Below, piece by piece: positions 1-5,215 of a DNA stretch of 5,316 nucleotides. Made by a program: the position numbers and the translations under genes. Source of the stretch: an uncultured Roseateles sp. (GTDB lineage Bacteria; Pseudomonadota; Gammaproteobacteria; Burkholderiales; Burkholderiaceae); assembly GCA_946886855.1 (NCBI GenBank), contig CAMPJJ010000194.1, positions 1-5,316 on the forward strand, in the 5' to 3' direction. The notes under the pieces were generated by a model that was not told where the DNA came from, searched no databases, and saw nothing but the letters and a program-made list of their open reading frames with translations. Numbering within the stretch: position 1 is the stretch's first letter; every line of letters starts with the position of its first letter.

Positions 1-60
1 TGGCATGACAGTAGCCCGGACGGCTCAGGGGGCGGGTAGGACGGGGCCTACTGCCGCTGA

Positions 61-90
61 CGGAGGGAGGCGCGAACGGTGCGCCCTCCG
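61..90 (-). terminator. Stem-loop downstream of the coiled-coil gene (possible terminator)
   Basis: Arms 61-65 and 86-90 (CGGAG/CTCCG) and 69-73 and 81-85 (GGCGC/GCGCC) pair perfectly, with a 3-base bulge at 66-68 and a 7-base loop. The structure starts 8 bases after the stop codon of the minus-strand gene ending at 98, where a terminator is expected. There is no clear T-run after it on the minus strand, so it may instead stabilise the mRNA 3' end. A smaller stem lies beyond it (36-40 with 47-51, GTAGG/CCTAC). Bases 1-60 hold nothing else I can identify. Confidence 0.35.
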
Positions 91-92
91 GG

Positions 93-108
93 TGCTGTCA
101 TGACAGCA
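93..108. repeat. 16-bp perfect palindrome spanning a stop codon
   Basis: TGCTGTCATGACAGCA reads the same on both strands. It covers the TGA stop (100-98) of the coiled-coil gene. Half of it recurs near the window's left edge: CATGACAGTAG at 4-14 against CATGACAGCAG at 99-109, one mismatch. It could be a dimeric regulator site for something to the left, part of a 3'-end structure, or chance. The CTGT and ACAG halves are 4 bases apart, not 8, so it is not a LexA box. Confidence 0.4.
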
Positions 109-532
109 GCCGTGACAACAGGCAGGCGAGGCTCGAAGAGCCGGCCGCGGAACCGGCACACCAACGGAGCAGCTTGTTGTCGGCCGCAGTGGACGCGTGC
201 TTGATGCGCTCTTCAACCGTATTGAAGCGCTCGTTGACGGGACCCATCGCAGCGCTCACGACATCTCGCATGTCGGCCTTCATGTCCTTTCGGAAGTTCT
301 CGAAGTTCGCTTGCATGTCGTTGCGCATGGATTGGATCTGGTCTCGCGTTTCGAAACGGACTGCGTCCAGCCTGGCTTGTAGCGCCTCCACCTTCGCGTC
401 GAGCTTCTCGAGCTTTGCAGAGTGATCATCGAGCCGGTGCACGACGAGGGCGAAGCTGGATTGCTGTTGCGGTTGCGGCGGTTGCTGCGGCAGCCAGGTG
501 ACGTTGGTGCTCTGTGCGGTATCGCGATGCAT
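98..532 (-). CDS. Small coiled-coil protein with C-terminal membrane-anchor-like segment
   Basis: A 144-residue protein of unknown function. The frame is open further upstream to 640, but I chose the ATG at 532 because AGGAG (complement of 540-544) lies 7 bases before it, a near-ideal ribosome site. Residues 15-26 are a Pro/Gln-rich linker. Residues about 30-112 are charged and heptad-like (LEKLDAKVEALQARLDAV, then repeated Met/Phe/Asp/Lys spacing), which suggests a long helical coiled coil. Residues about 120-143 begin with a Lys/Arg-flanked Trp and continue as a small-residue, Leu-rich segment ending in LLSRLLS, a plausible tail anchor. The layout (coil, then a single C-terminal membrane segment) is shared by many small hypothetical proteins of phages and bacterial chromosomes. 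It is separated from the upstream pbpG by 159 bp, so probably has its own promoter. Sampled GC is lower than pbpG (about 53-62% per line), consistent with an accessory gene. The gene is fairly certain; its function is unknown. Confidence 0.75.
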   Translation of the reverse strand: MHRDTAQSTNVTWLPQQPPQPQQQSSFALVVHRLDDHSAKLEKLDAKVEALQARLDAVRFETRDQIQSMRNDMQANFENFRKDMKADMRDVVSAAMGPVNERFNTVEERIKHASTAADNKLLRWCAGSAAGSSSLACLLSRLLS

Positions 533-539
533 GTATCGA

Positions 540-544
540 CTCCT
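540..544 (-). promoter_or_regulatory. Ribosome binding site AGGAG
   Basis: CTCCT on the plus strand reads AGGAG on the minus strand, 7 bases before the ATG at 532. It is the only strong Shine-Dalgarno match seen before any gene in the window and decides against the longer reading that begins at 640. Confidence 0.75.
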
Positions 545-648
545 AGACAAGGCGACAAGGAAGCCGCAGATGCTAGGAGCGATCGGCCACAAAAGGCGTG
601 GCGCGAATGCTGAATCCGAGGGATGTTTGATCAGCCTCAAAGAACCCG

Positions 649-677
649 CTCGCGTCCCCCACGAGGGGGAGCACGAG
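649..677 (-). terminator. Stem-loop after pbpG (possible terminator)
   Basis: TCCCCC (655-660) pairs perfectly with GGGGGA (665-670) across an ACGA loop. CTCG (649-652) and CGAG (674-677) extend the stem beyond a small internal loop. It lies 15 bases beyond the pbpG stop, on the expected side. The minus-strand sequence after it (CGGGTTCTTTGAG) is only modestly T-rich, so termination strength is uncertain. The rest of 533-691 should hold the promoter of the coiled-coil gene, but I found no convincing -35/-10 pair. Confidence 0.4.
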
Positions 678-691
678 CGCCAACGCGGGGG

Positions 692-1774
692 TCAGGCCGC
701 GGCGATCTTCGCCAGCGACTTGCGGATCGCGGCCGCGTCGCGCAGGCGCTGCGCCGAGCCGTCGGCGTCGAGCAGGATGACCGTGATGGTCTGGCCGCCG
801 CTCTTCATGCGCATCGCCAGGCAGCGCCCGGCCTCCTCGGTGTAGCCGGTCTTGGACAGCCGGATGTCCCAGCCCTTGGCGCCGACCAGATGATTGGTGT
901 TGCGCAGCTCGCGCCGGCGTCCGTTGACCTCGACCTCGCTGGACTTGTCGCTGCTGATGCGCGCGATCGCGGGGTACTTCGATGCGGCGGCGGCGATGCG
1001 TGCGACCTCGGCGGCCGTCGAGGTGTTGTTGGGCGAGAGCCCCGTCGGATCGGCCAGCGCCGTGTGCGACAGGCCCAGCGCGCGGATCTTGGCGGCGACC
1101 GCCGACTCGTAGGCCGGCAGGCCGCCGGGGAAGTGGCGGGCCAGCGCCGACGCGGCACGGTTCTCGGACGAGATCAGCGCCAGCTCCAGCGCCGCCTCCC
1201 GGGTCATCGTGGCGCCGACGCGCACGCGCGACTTGCTGTGCTTGAGGCGGTCGACGTCGGCGTCGGCTATCCTGATCTCCTCGTTCATGTCCTGCCTCGC
1301 GTCCAGCACCACCATCGCCGTCATCAGCTTGGTCAGCGAGGCGATGGGCACGACGGTGTCGGGCTCCTTGGCCATCAGCACGCGGCCGCTGTCGTCGACG
1401 ACCAGCATGTGGCGGGCGTTGACCGGCAGCTTCATCAGCGGCTCGTCGGACGGCGTCGGGGCGACGACCGTGCCGGGCGACTTGGCGATCAGGGGCGACG
1501 AGGCCGCGGGCGCCGGGGCGGACGTCCCGTCCGATGCGGCGGGTGCCGGCGTCAGGACGCCGTTGGGACTGATGGCCGCGGTGGTGGGCGCGGCCGTGGG
1601 GACGACGACCTCGGGGTCGTCGCTGGCGGCCTGCACGATCAGGGAACCGCAGGTGAGGATCAGCGCCGGCAGCGCCAGTTTCCAGTTGGTGTGGGCGAGG
1701 GTGCGGAAAACGGTGTCGCGGATCGTCACGGCGGTCGGGCTGGGCTGGCGGGCGGATTCCGGCAAGGAGGGCAA
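692..1774 (-). CDS. pbpG: D-alanyl-D-alanine endopeptidase (PBP7/8 type, peptidase S11)
   Basis: A periplasmic serine peptidase that cleaves D-Ala-meso-DAP cross-links in peptidoglycan during wall remodelling. All three penicillin-binding active-site motifs are present in the 360-residue reading: S146-L-T-K149, S203-E-N205 and K308-T-G310. Surrounding text is typical of PBP7: VDRLKHSKSRVRVG before the second motif, SSENRAASALARHFPGG at it, and KTGYTEEAGRCLAM at the third. A hydrophobic stretch at about 32-50 ending VQAAS is a likely signal peptide, with cleavage probably near residues 48-51. Residues about 55-112 are an Ala/Pro/Thr/Ser-rich linker, which makes the protein longer than E. coli PBP7 (about 310 residues). 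The start is uncertain: 1774 is a TTG, an in-frame GTG at 1729 would give 345 residues and a more compact signal peptide, and neither has a visible Shine-Dalgarno. The frame is open upstream to a stop at 1859 without another usual start. No C-terminal PBP5-type domain is present, as expected for PBP7. It is flanked by 131 bp and 159 bp of non-coding sequence, so is probably a single-gene unit. Confidence 0.93.
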   Translation of the reverse strand: MPSLPESARQPSPTAVTIRDTVFRTLAHTNWKLALPALILTCGSLIVQAASDDPEVVVPTAAPTTAAISPNGVLTPAPAASDGTSAPAPAASSPLIAKSPGTVVAPTPSDEPLMKLPVNARHMLVVDDSGRVLMAKEPDTVVPIASLTKLMTAMVVLDARQDMNEEIRIADADVDRLKHSKSRVRVGATMTREAALELALISSENRAASALARHFPGGLPAYESAVAAKIRALGLSHTALADPTGLSPNNTSTAAEVARIAAAASKYPAIARISSDKSSEVEVNGRRRELRNTNHLVGAKGWDIRLSKTGYTEEAGRCLAMRMKSGGQTITVILLDADGSAQRLRDAAAIRKSLAKIAAA

Positions 1775-1875
1775 GAATGTGGCCCGGGAAGGCGGGGTCA
1801 GGGCTTGACCGTCGCGCAGTTTAAGTTCTTTGCGGCGGACCGCCAGCCGGGCTTGCCGTCACGTGCGTTACGCGC

Positions 1876-1901
1876 GGGCGACTGCACGACGTTTGCAGCC
1901 C
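1876..1901 (-). terminator. Imperfect stem-loop after the small two-gene unit
   Basis: GGGC (1876-1879) pairs with GCCC (1898-1901), and TGCA (1883-1886) with TGCA (1894-1897), with a 3-base bulge and a 7-base loop. It begins 5 bases after the stop of the gene ending at 1906. No T-run follows. The remainder of the 131-bp gap (1775-1905) shows no clear promoter for pbpG. Confidence 0.25.
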
Positions 1902-1905
1902 GTCT

Positions 1906-2433
1906 TCAGCAGCTCTGATGCGGTGTTCGCAGGTCAGTTCGAGAGAATCGCGCTCGCAGCAGTCGACGCTGACGACGCAGCCAGCCGCGCAGACCGTCCC
2001 CATCAATCAGATCCTGAATCCACTTCTCGCGATGGGCAGTTGCAGCGGCCAACATGGCCGGATCCACCACGGCGGAGAGCAATTCGTCGACCTTGATCAG
2101 ACGGCGTTGTACCTGGCGGTACAGGGATCCCACGGCGTACGCCGCGTGCTCCGCCCGCCAGACCTCGCGACCCTCTGCATCCCGGATGGCCAGGACATGG
2201 AGGAAGTCGCCCTCGCGAAGGTGAGTGGGAGATCGGGAGGGCGACCTTGTGTCTTGATAGAGCGTGATCGGGATGCCTTTGTGCATGGCTTCGAAGTGGC
2301 AAGTGGCATCAGACGCGACGCCGGTGAGCAGCTCGGCGTTCTCCGCCAATCGCCATTCGATGGCACCTGCCTCGGTCAGGCTTTGCAGAGTGGCAATGAA
2401 AGCTTGAGTCATATCGTCGGCGTACAAGGTCAT
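1906..2433 (-). CDS. Uncharacterised soluble protein, second gene of a coupled pair
   Basis: A 175-residue protein with no signal peptide or membrane segment, so probably cytosolic. I do not recognise a named function. The ATG at 2433 overlaps the stop of the upstream gene (ATGA, 2433-2430), a standard sign of translational coupling; a longer reading from 2508 would overlap that gene by 79 bases and is unlikely. The layout is: helix about 8-22, a GAIEW motif (24-28), beta-like segments about 43-60 and 78-94 (including LAIRDAEGREVWRAE), then an amphipathic helix about 101-122 (SLYRQVQRRLIKVDELL). The order of GxIxW, two beta segments, an 'IxDxxGxxVW' strand and a 'LYxxVxRxxxKVDExL' helix resembles, from memory, a loosely conserved group of unnamed bacterial hypotheticals; I give it no family name. 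The C-terminus (about 149-164) is Arg-rich and may bind nucleic acid or lipid head groups. Composition is less GC-rich than the flanking pbpG and helicase. It probably works with the membrane protein encoded just upstream. Confidence 0.8.
   Translation of the reverse strand: MTLYADDMTQAFIATLQSLTEAGAIEWRLAENAELLTGVASDATCHFEAMHKGIPITLYQDTRSPSRSPTHLREGDFLHVLAIRDAEGREVWRAEHAAYAVGSLYRQVQRRLIKVDELLSAVVDPAMLAAATAHREKWIQDLIDGDGLRGWLRRQRRLLRARFSRTDLRTPHQSC
2430..2433 (-). promoter_or_regulatory. ATGA stop-start overlap (translational coupling)
   Basis: The minus strand reads AAATGA here: TGA (2432-2430) ends the membrane protein and ATG (2433-2431) starts the soluble protein. There is no strong Shine-Dalgarno for the second gene, only TTGGAA just before it, so ribosomes finishing the first gene probably re-initiate on the second. 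This would tie the amounts of the two proteins together. Confidence 0.8.
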
Positions 2434-2924
2434 TTCCAATCCAGTGCGAGAGAAGTTTCCATCACTCCGATCTGTGCCGCCTTGAGCGCGCCCAGGGCTG
2501 TACCCCAATCCGCGGCATGCCAGGGCTGTGTGCCGGAGAGCTGACGTCGAGCGGCCTTGACAGCGTCGATGGCTTCGTCGACGGGCGATCGCGAGCGCTT
2601 GGGCATGAGCACTCGCGCTGTGGCCAGCAGGGCAGAAACCTGTCCGAAGATCAGATGAAGGTCGGGTTTCGTCACGTCAGTTTTTTTCATTGCGGCGTCG
2701 AGTTCCTCGCATGAAGCACCGATCGCAGTAGCGAGGAACGGCAGTCGTGCTTTTGCCTGAAACGAAGTCTTCACGTTCCTCACCTGCCACCAGACGACGA
2801 TCGTGATCGCGAAGCCGATCAGACCGAGGAGCGTGTTGAGGTCCTGGATCCACTGCGGGATCAGGCTGGGTGGGCAGGCCGCGAGGAGTGCGGCAGCCGC
2901 TGTGGCGAGGGCGGAAGACTGCAT
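2430..2924 (-). CDS. Uncharacterised single-pass membrane protein, first gene of a coupled pair
   Basis: A 164-residue protein. Residues about 5-17 are hydrophobic and Ala/Leu-rich, and about 30-48 form a clear transmembrane helix (LLGLIGFAITIVVWW). That helix is followed by basic residues (R49, K52, K58, R60), so the C-terminal part should lie in the cytoplasm. Residues about 50-163 look mainly alpha-helical, beginning QVRNVKTSFQAKARLP. The pattern 'transmembrane helix, xVRxVxxSFxxKARLP, helical domain' recurs in unnamed bacterial membrane proteins as I recall them, without an assigned function. LAAC at 14-17 looks like a lipobox, but the N-terminus has no basic residue, so a lipoprotein is doubtful. 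The ATG at 2924 is the first start after an in-frame stop at 2934-2936. GAAGG lies only about 1 base before it, too close to be a good ribosome site. The stop overlaps the next gene's start. Sampled GC is about 57%, well below the helicase upstream. Confidence 0.8.
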   Translation of the reverse strand: MQSSALATAAAALLAACPPSLIPQWIQDLNTLLGLIGFAITIVVWWQVRNVKTSFQAKARLPFLATAIGASCEELDAAMKKTDVTKPDLHLIFGQVSALLATARVLMPKRSRSPVDEAIDAVKAARRQLSGTQPWHAADWGTALGALKAAQIGVMETSLALDWK

Positions 2925-2950
2925 GCCTTCATGCTATGAGCGCTCCAGCG

Positions 2951-2983
2951 CGTCGCGATGCACCCAGTTGCAGCTCCGCGACG
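2951..2983 (-). other. Bulged hairpin upstream of the membrane-protein gene
   Basis: CGTCGCG (2951-2957) pairs with CGCGACG (2977-2983), and TGCA (2959-2962) with TGCA (2969-2972), around a 6-base loop with an asymmetric internal loop. It lies 27 bases upstream of the start at 2924, within what would be the leader or promoter. A 9-base direct repeat CGATCGCGA occurs at 2982-2990 and 3018-3026. No good -35/-10 pair could be assigned in 2925-3057, so whether this is a leader element or an operator is open. Confidence 0.3.
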
Positions 2984-3042
2984 ATCGCGAAGAGTGCGCA
3001 CCAATGAGGGATTGAATCGATCGCGACGGGGGATTCAGTCCG

Positions 3043-3054
3043 CCCCGATCGGGG
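3043..3054 (-). terminator. GC-rich palindrome just after the helicase stop
   Basis: CCCCGATCGGGG is a perfect 12-bp palindrome 3 bases beyond the helicase stop codon (3060-3058). A second inverted repeat follows on the minus strand (TGAATC 3013-3018 with GATTCA 3032-3037). A short GGACTGA repeat flanks the palindrome: one copy is the end of the coding sequence, the other lies just past the palindrome. No T-run follows, so it is at best a weak or Rho-assisted terminator. Confidence 0.3.
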
Positions 3055-3057
3055 AGC

Positions 3058-5142
3058 TCAGTCCCAGGCCTTGCGCAGCTTGGCGGCGACGTCCATCGCC
3101 GGCTTCACGAGCGCCGGCAGCGGCGCCTGCGTCTGGTTGGCGGGGCCGACCTTCTCGAAGTGGCGCACCACCTTGCCGGGCAGGAAACGCGACACGCTCG
3201 CGTAGAGGTGCCGGTCGCCGTGCCGCGTCTGCTGCGTCACGTAGAAGCGCTGCGGCACCATCACCGCGAGGTGGTCCTTCGCCCGCGTCATCGCGACGTA
3301 GAGCAGTCGACGCTCCTCTTCGATCTGCGCCTGCGCGCCGGTGCTCAGGTCCGACGGCATGCAGCCGTCCACGCAGTTCAGCAGGTAGACCGCATTCCAC
3401 TCCTGGCCCTTGGCCGAATGGATGGTGGACAGGATGAGGTAGTCCTCGTCCTTCAACGGCACGCCCGACTCGTCGCTGCTCGCGTCGGGCGGGTCCAGCG
3501 TCAGCTCGGTCAGGAAGCGCTCCCGCGATCCGTAGCCCTGCGCGATGCGGGTGATCTGCTCCAGGTCGGACAGTCGCACCGGCGCATCGTCGTACAGCCG
3601 CTCCAGATGCGGCGCGTACCACTGCACCGCCTCCTCCAGATCCAAGGGCCAGCTCGATCCCGAGATCAGCTGCAGCATCAGGTCGCGCAACGCAGCCCAG
3701 GAAGATGCCGCGGCGCGCGGCGGCTCGAAATCCCGCAGCGCCTGCGCCGGGTCGGCCGCCGGCGCCATCGCGTCGAGCAGGCGTCTCGCGCTCGCCGGGC
3801 CGAAGCCCGGCAGCAGCTGCGCCACGCGGAAACCCGCCAGCCGGCCGCGCGGGTTCTCCGCCCAGCGCAGCACGCTCAGCACGTCCTTCACGTGCGTGCT
3901 CTCCAGGAACTTCAGGCCGCCGAACTTGACGAACGGGATGTTGCGTCGTGTCAGCTCCAGTTCCAGCGGCGCCGCGTGGCTCGAGGTCCGGAACAGCACC
4001 GCCTGCTTCGTCAGCTTCAGCCCCTGCTCGCGGCGCTCCAGCACCTTGTCGGCGACCCACTGCGCCTGCCGCGCCTCGTCATCGACGGTGACCAGGTGCG
4101 GCAGCTCGCTCGACGCCTTGTCGGTCCACAGGCGCTTGTCGTGGCGCTCCCGCGCCATCGCGATCACGGCGTTGGACGCGTCCAGGATGGTCTGCGTCGA
4201 CCGGTAGTTGCGCTCCAGCGCGACCACGCGCGCGGGCGGGTCGAACTGCGCGGGGAACTCGAGGATGTTGCGCACCTCCGCCGCGCGGAACGAGTAGATC
4301 GCCTGCGCGTCGTCGCCCACCACCGTCAAGCGGTCGCCGCGCGGCTTGAGCCGTTTCAGGATCGTCGCCTGCAGCCGGTTGGTGTCCTGGTACTCGTCGA
4401 CCAGCACATGCTGGAAGCGCTCGCCGAGCTCGGCGGCCAGGAGGTCGTCGCTCATCAGTTCCGACCAGTAGAGCAGCAGGTCGTCGTAGTCGAGCAGTTG
4501 CTGCTGCTGCTTCTCCTCGACGTAGGCCTTGAACAGGCGCTTGAGCCCGTCATGGACCGGGAAACACCACGGGAAGTGCTCCTGCAGCACCTGGTCCAGA
4601 CGCGCCTCGCTGTTGACGACGCGCGAATAGATGTTGAGGCAGGTCGCCTTCAGCGGGAAGCGCTCGGTGGTCTCGGCCAGCCCGAGCGCCTGGCGTTGCA
4701 GACCCATCAGATCCTCGGCGTCCGCGCGGTCGAGGATGGTGAAGTTGGGCGCCAGGCCGATGCGATGCGCGTATTCGCGCAGCAGCCGCGCGCCCACGCT
4801 GTGGAAGGTGCCGGCCCACGGGAAACGCGGCGGCGCCTGCGTCGACCGCAGGCCGAGGGCCCGATGCAGCACGCGGCCCGCGCGACGTTCCATCTCGCCT
4901 GCGGCGCGACGCGAGAAGGTCAGCAGCAGCAATCGCTGAGGATCCGCGCCGGATTGGATCAGGCGGGCCACCCGTGACGCCAGGGTCTTGGTCTTGCCCG
5001 ATCCCGCGCCGGCAATCACGAGCAGCGGTCCGTGGCCTTCCTGAGCGGCGTCTCCCAGGCCGTGCTCGACGGCGGAGCGTTGCTCGGGATTGAGGTCGGC
5101 GAAGACGTCGTTCTCCGTGTCGGCGAGGGCAGCGGGGCACAT
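3058..5142 (-). CDS. ATP-dependent DNA helicase, UvrD/PcrA/Rep family (SF1A)
   Basis: A 3'-5' DNA helicase of the repair/replication-restart group, acting on DNA in the cytoplasm. All SF1A motifs are present; residues are numbered from the outermost start at 5169 (703 residues). They are the Q motif LNPEQ (26-30), Walker A AGAGSGKT (53-60), motif Ia TFSRRAAGEM (84-93), TFHS (121-124), Walker B DEYQDT (258-263), motif III GDDAQAIYSFR (285-295), motif IV ERNYRST (319-325), motif V STIHSAKGQEW (581-591) and motif VI LLYVAMTRAKD (622-632). Only about 71 residues follow motif VI, fewer than in E. coli UvrD, so the C-terminal Tudor-like domain is probably missing or reduced. Motif III has GDDAQ where UvrD has GDDDQ. 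For these reasons I call the family but not the exact uvrD orthologue. Possible starts are TTG 5169 and ATG 5166, 5154 and 5142, none with a good Shine-Dalgarno. I chose 5142 (694 residues) because a LexA-type box and a -10-like hexamer occupy 5150-5174. SOS induction is therefore likely. Confidence 0.95.
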   Translation of the reverse strand: MCPAALADTENDVFADLNPEQRSAVEHGLGDAAQEGHGPLLVIAGAGSGKTKTLASRVARLIQSGADPQRLLLLTFSRRAAGEMERRAGRVLHRALGLRSTQAPPRFPWAGTFHSVGARLLREYAHRIGLAPNFTILDRADAEDLMGLQRQALGLAETTERFPLKATCLNIYSRVVNSEARLDQVLQEHFPWCFPVHDGLKRLFKAYVEEKQQQQLLDYDDLLLYWSELMSDDLLAAELGERFQHVLVDEYQDTNRLQATILKRLKPRGDRLTVVGDDAQAIYSFRAAEVRNILEFPAQFDPPARVVALERNYRSTQTILDASNAVIAMARERHDKRLWTDKASSELPHLVTVDDEARQAQWVADKVLERREQGLKLTKQAVLFRTSSHAAPLELELTRRNIPFVKFGGLKFLESTHVKDVLSVLRWAENPRGRLAGFRVAQLLPGFGPASARRLLDAMAPAADPAQALRDFEPPRAAASSWAALRDLMLQLISGSSWPLDLEEAVQWYAPHLERLYDDAPVRLSDLEQITRIAQGYGSRERFLTELTLDPPDASSDESGVPLKDEDYLILSTIHSAKGQEWNAVYLLNCVDGCMPSDLSTGAQAQIEEERRLLYVAMTRAKDHLAVMVPQRFYVTQQTRHGDRHLYASVSRFLPGKVVRHFEKVGPANQTQAPLPALVKPAMDVAAKLRKAWD

Positions 5143-5149
5143 GACCGTG

Positions 5150-5155
5150 ATCATA
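5150..5155 (-). promoter_or_regulatory. -10-like hexamer TATGAT before the helicase
   Basis: The minus strand reads TATGAT, one base from the sigma-70 consensus, directly downstream of the LexA-type box. No matching -35 was found at 15-18 bp (candidates such as GAATGA are poor). Transcription from it would begin at about 5143, next to the ATG at 5142, which implies a very short or absent leader. Confidence 0.35.
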
Positions 5156-5174
5156 ACTGTATGCATCAACAGTC
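5155..5174. promoter_or_regulatory. LexA-type SOS box at the helicase start
   Basis: AACTGTATGCATCAACAGTC contains CTGT (5157-5160), exactly 8 bases, then ACAG (5169-5172). This is the full conserved core of the beta/gammaproteobacterial LexA operator; the arms extend to ACTGT/ACAGT. It lies 14 bases upstream of the ATG at 5142 and next to a -10-like hexamer, where bound LexA would block transcription. In E. coli, uvrD belongs to the SOS regulon, which fits this gene. The outermost two starts (5169, 5166) fall inside the box's spacer, an argument for a downstream start. Confidence 0.7.
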
Positions 5175-5215
5175 ATTCGCCGCGTCCCGCGGCCCGCTGT
5201 ACTGCCCCCGCCGCT

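Noticed and set aside
93..108. Palindrome considered as a second LexA box
   Set aside because: CTGT and ACAG are separated by 4 bases rather than the required 8.
533..640. N-terminal extension of the coiled-coil protein to 640
   Set aside because: A strong AGGAG at 540-544 marks the ATG at 532, and the extension has an unrelated composition.
623..1918. Long plus-strand open frame of 431 codons opposite pbpG
   Set aside because: The translation is Arg/Gly/Gln-rich low-complexity text with no recognisable domain, fully opposite a gene with all catalytic motifs; such antisense frames are common in GC-rich genomes.
1918..2544. Plus-strand open frame of 208 codons over the soluble-protein gene
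   Set aside because: The minus-strand gene is better supported by its ATGA overlap with the upstream gene and by its plausible secondary-structure pattern; the plus frame has no ribosome site or domain.
2874..2885. Lipobox (LAAC) near the start of the membrane protein
   Set aside because: The N-terminus before it has no basic residue and a clear transmembrane helix follows, so lipoprotein processing is unlikely though not excluded.
1906..2924. Toxin-antitoxin interpretation of the overlapping pair
   Set aside because: Sizes and coupling would allow it, but neither protein shows a known toxin fold, catalytic motif or DNA-binding antitoxin domain.
3160..4977. Plus-strand open frame of 605 codons opposite the helicase
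   Set aside because: It is Arg/Leu/Val/His/Gln-rich with no domain, and the opposite strand carries a complete set of helicase motifs.
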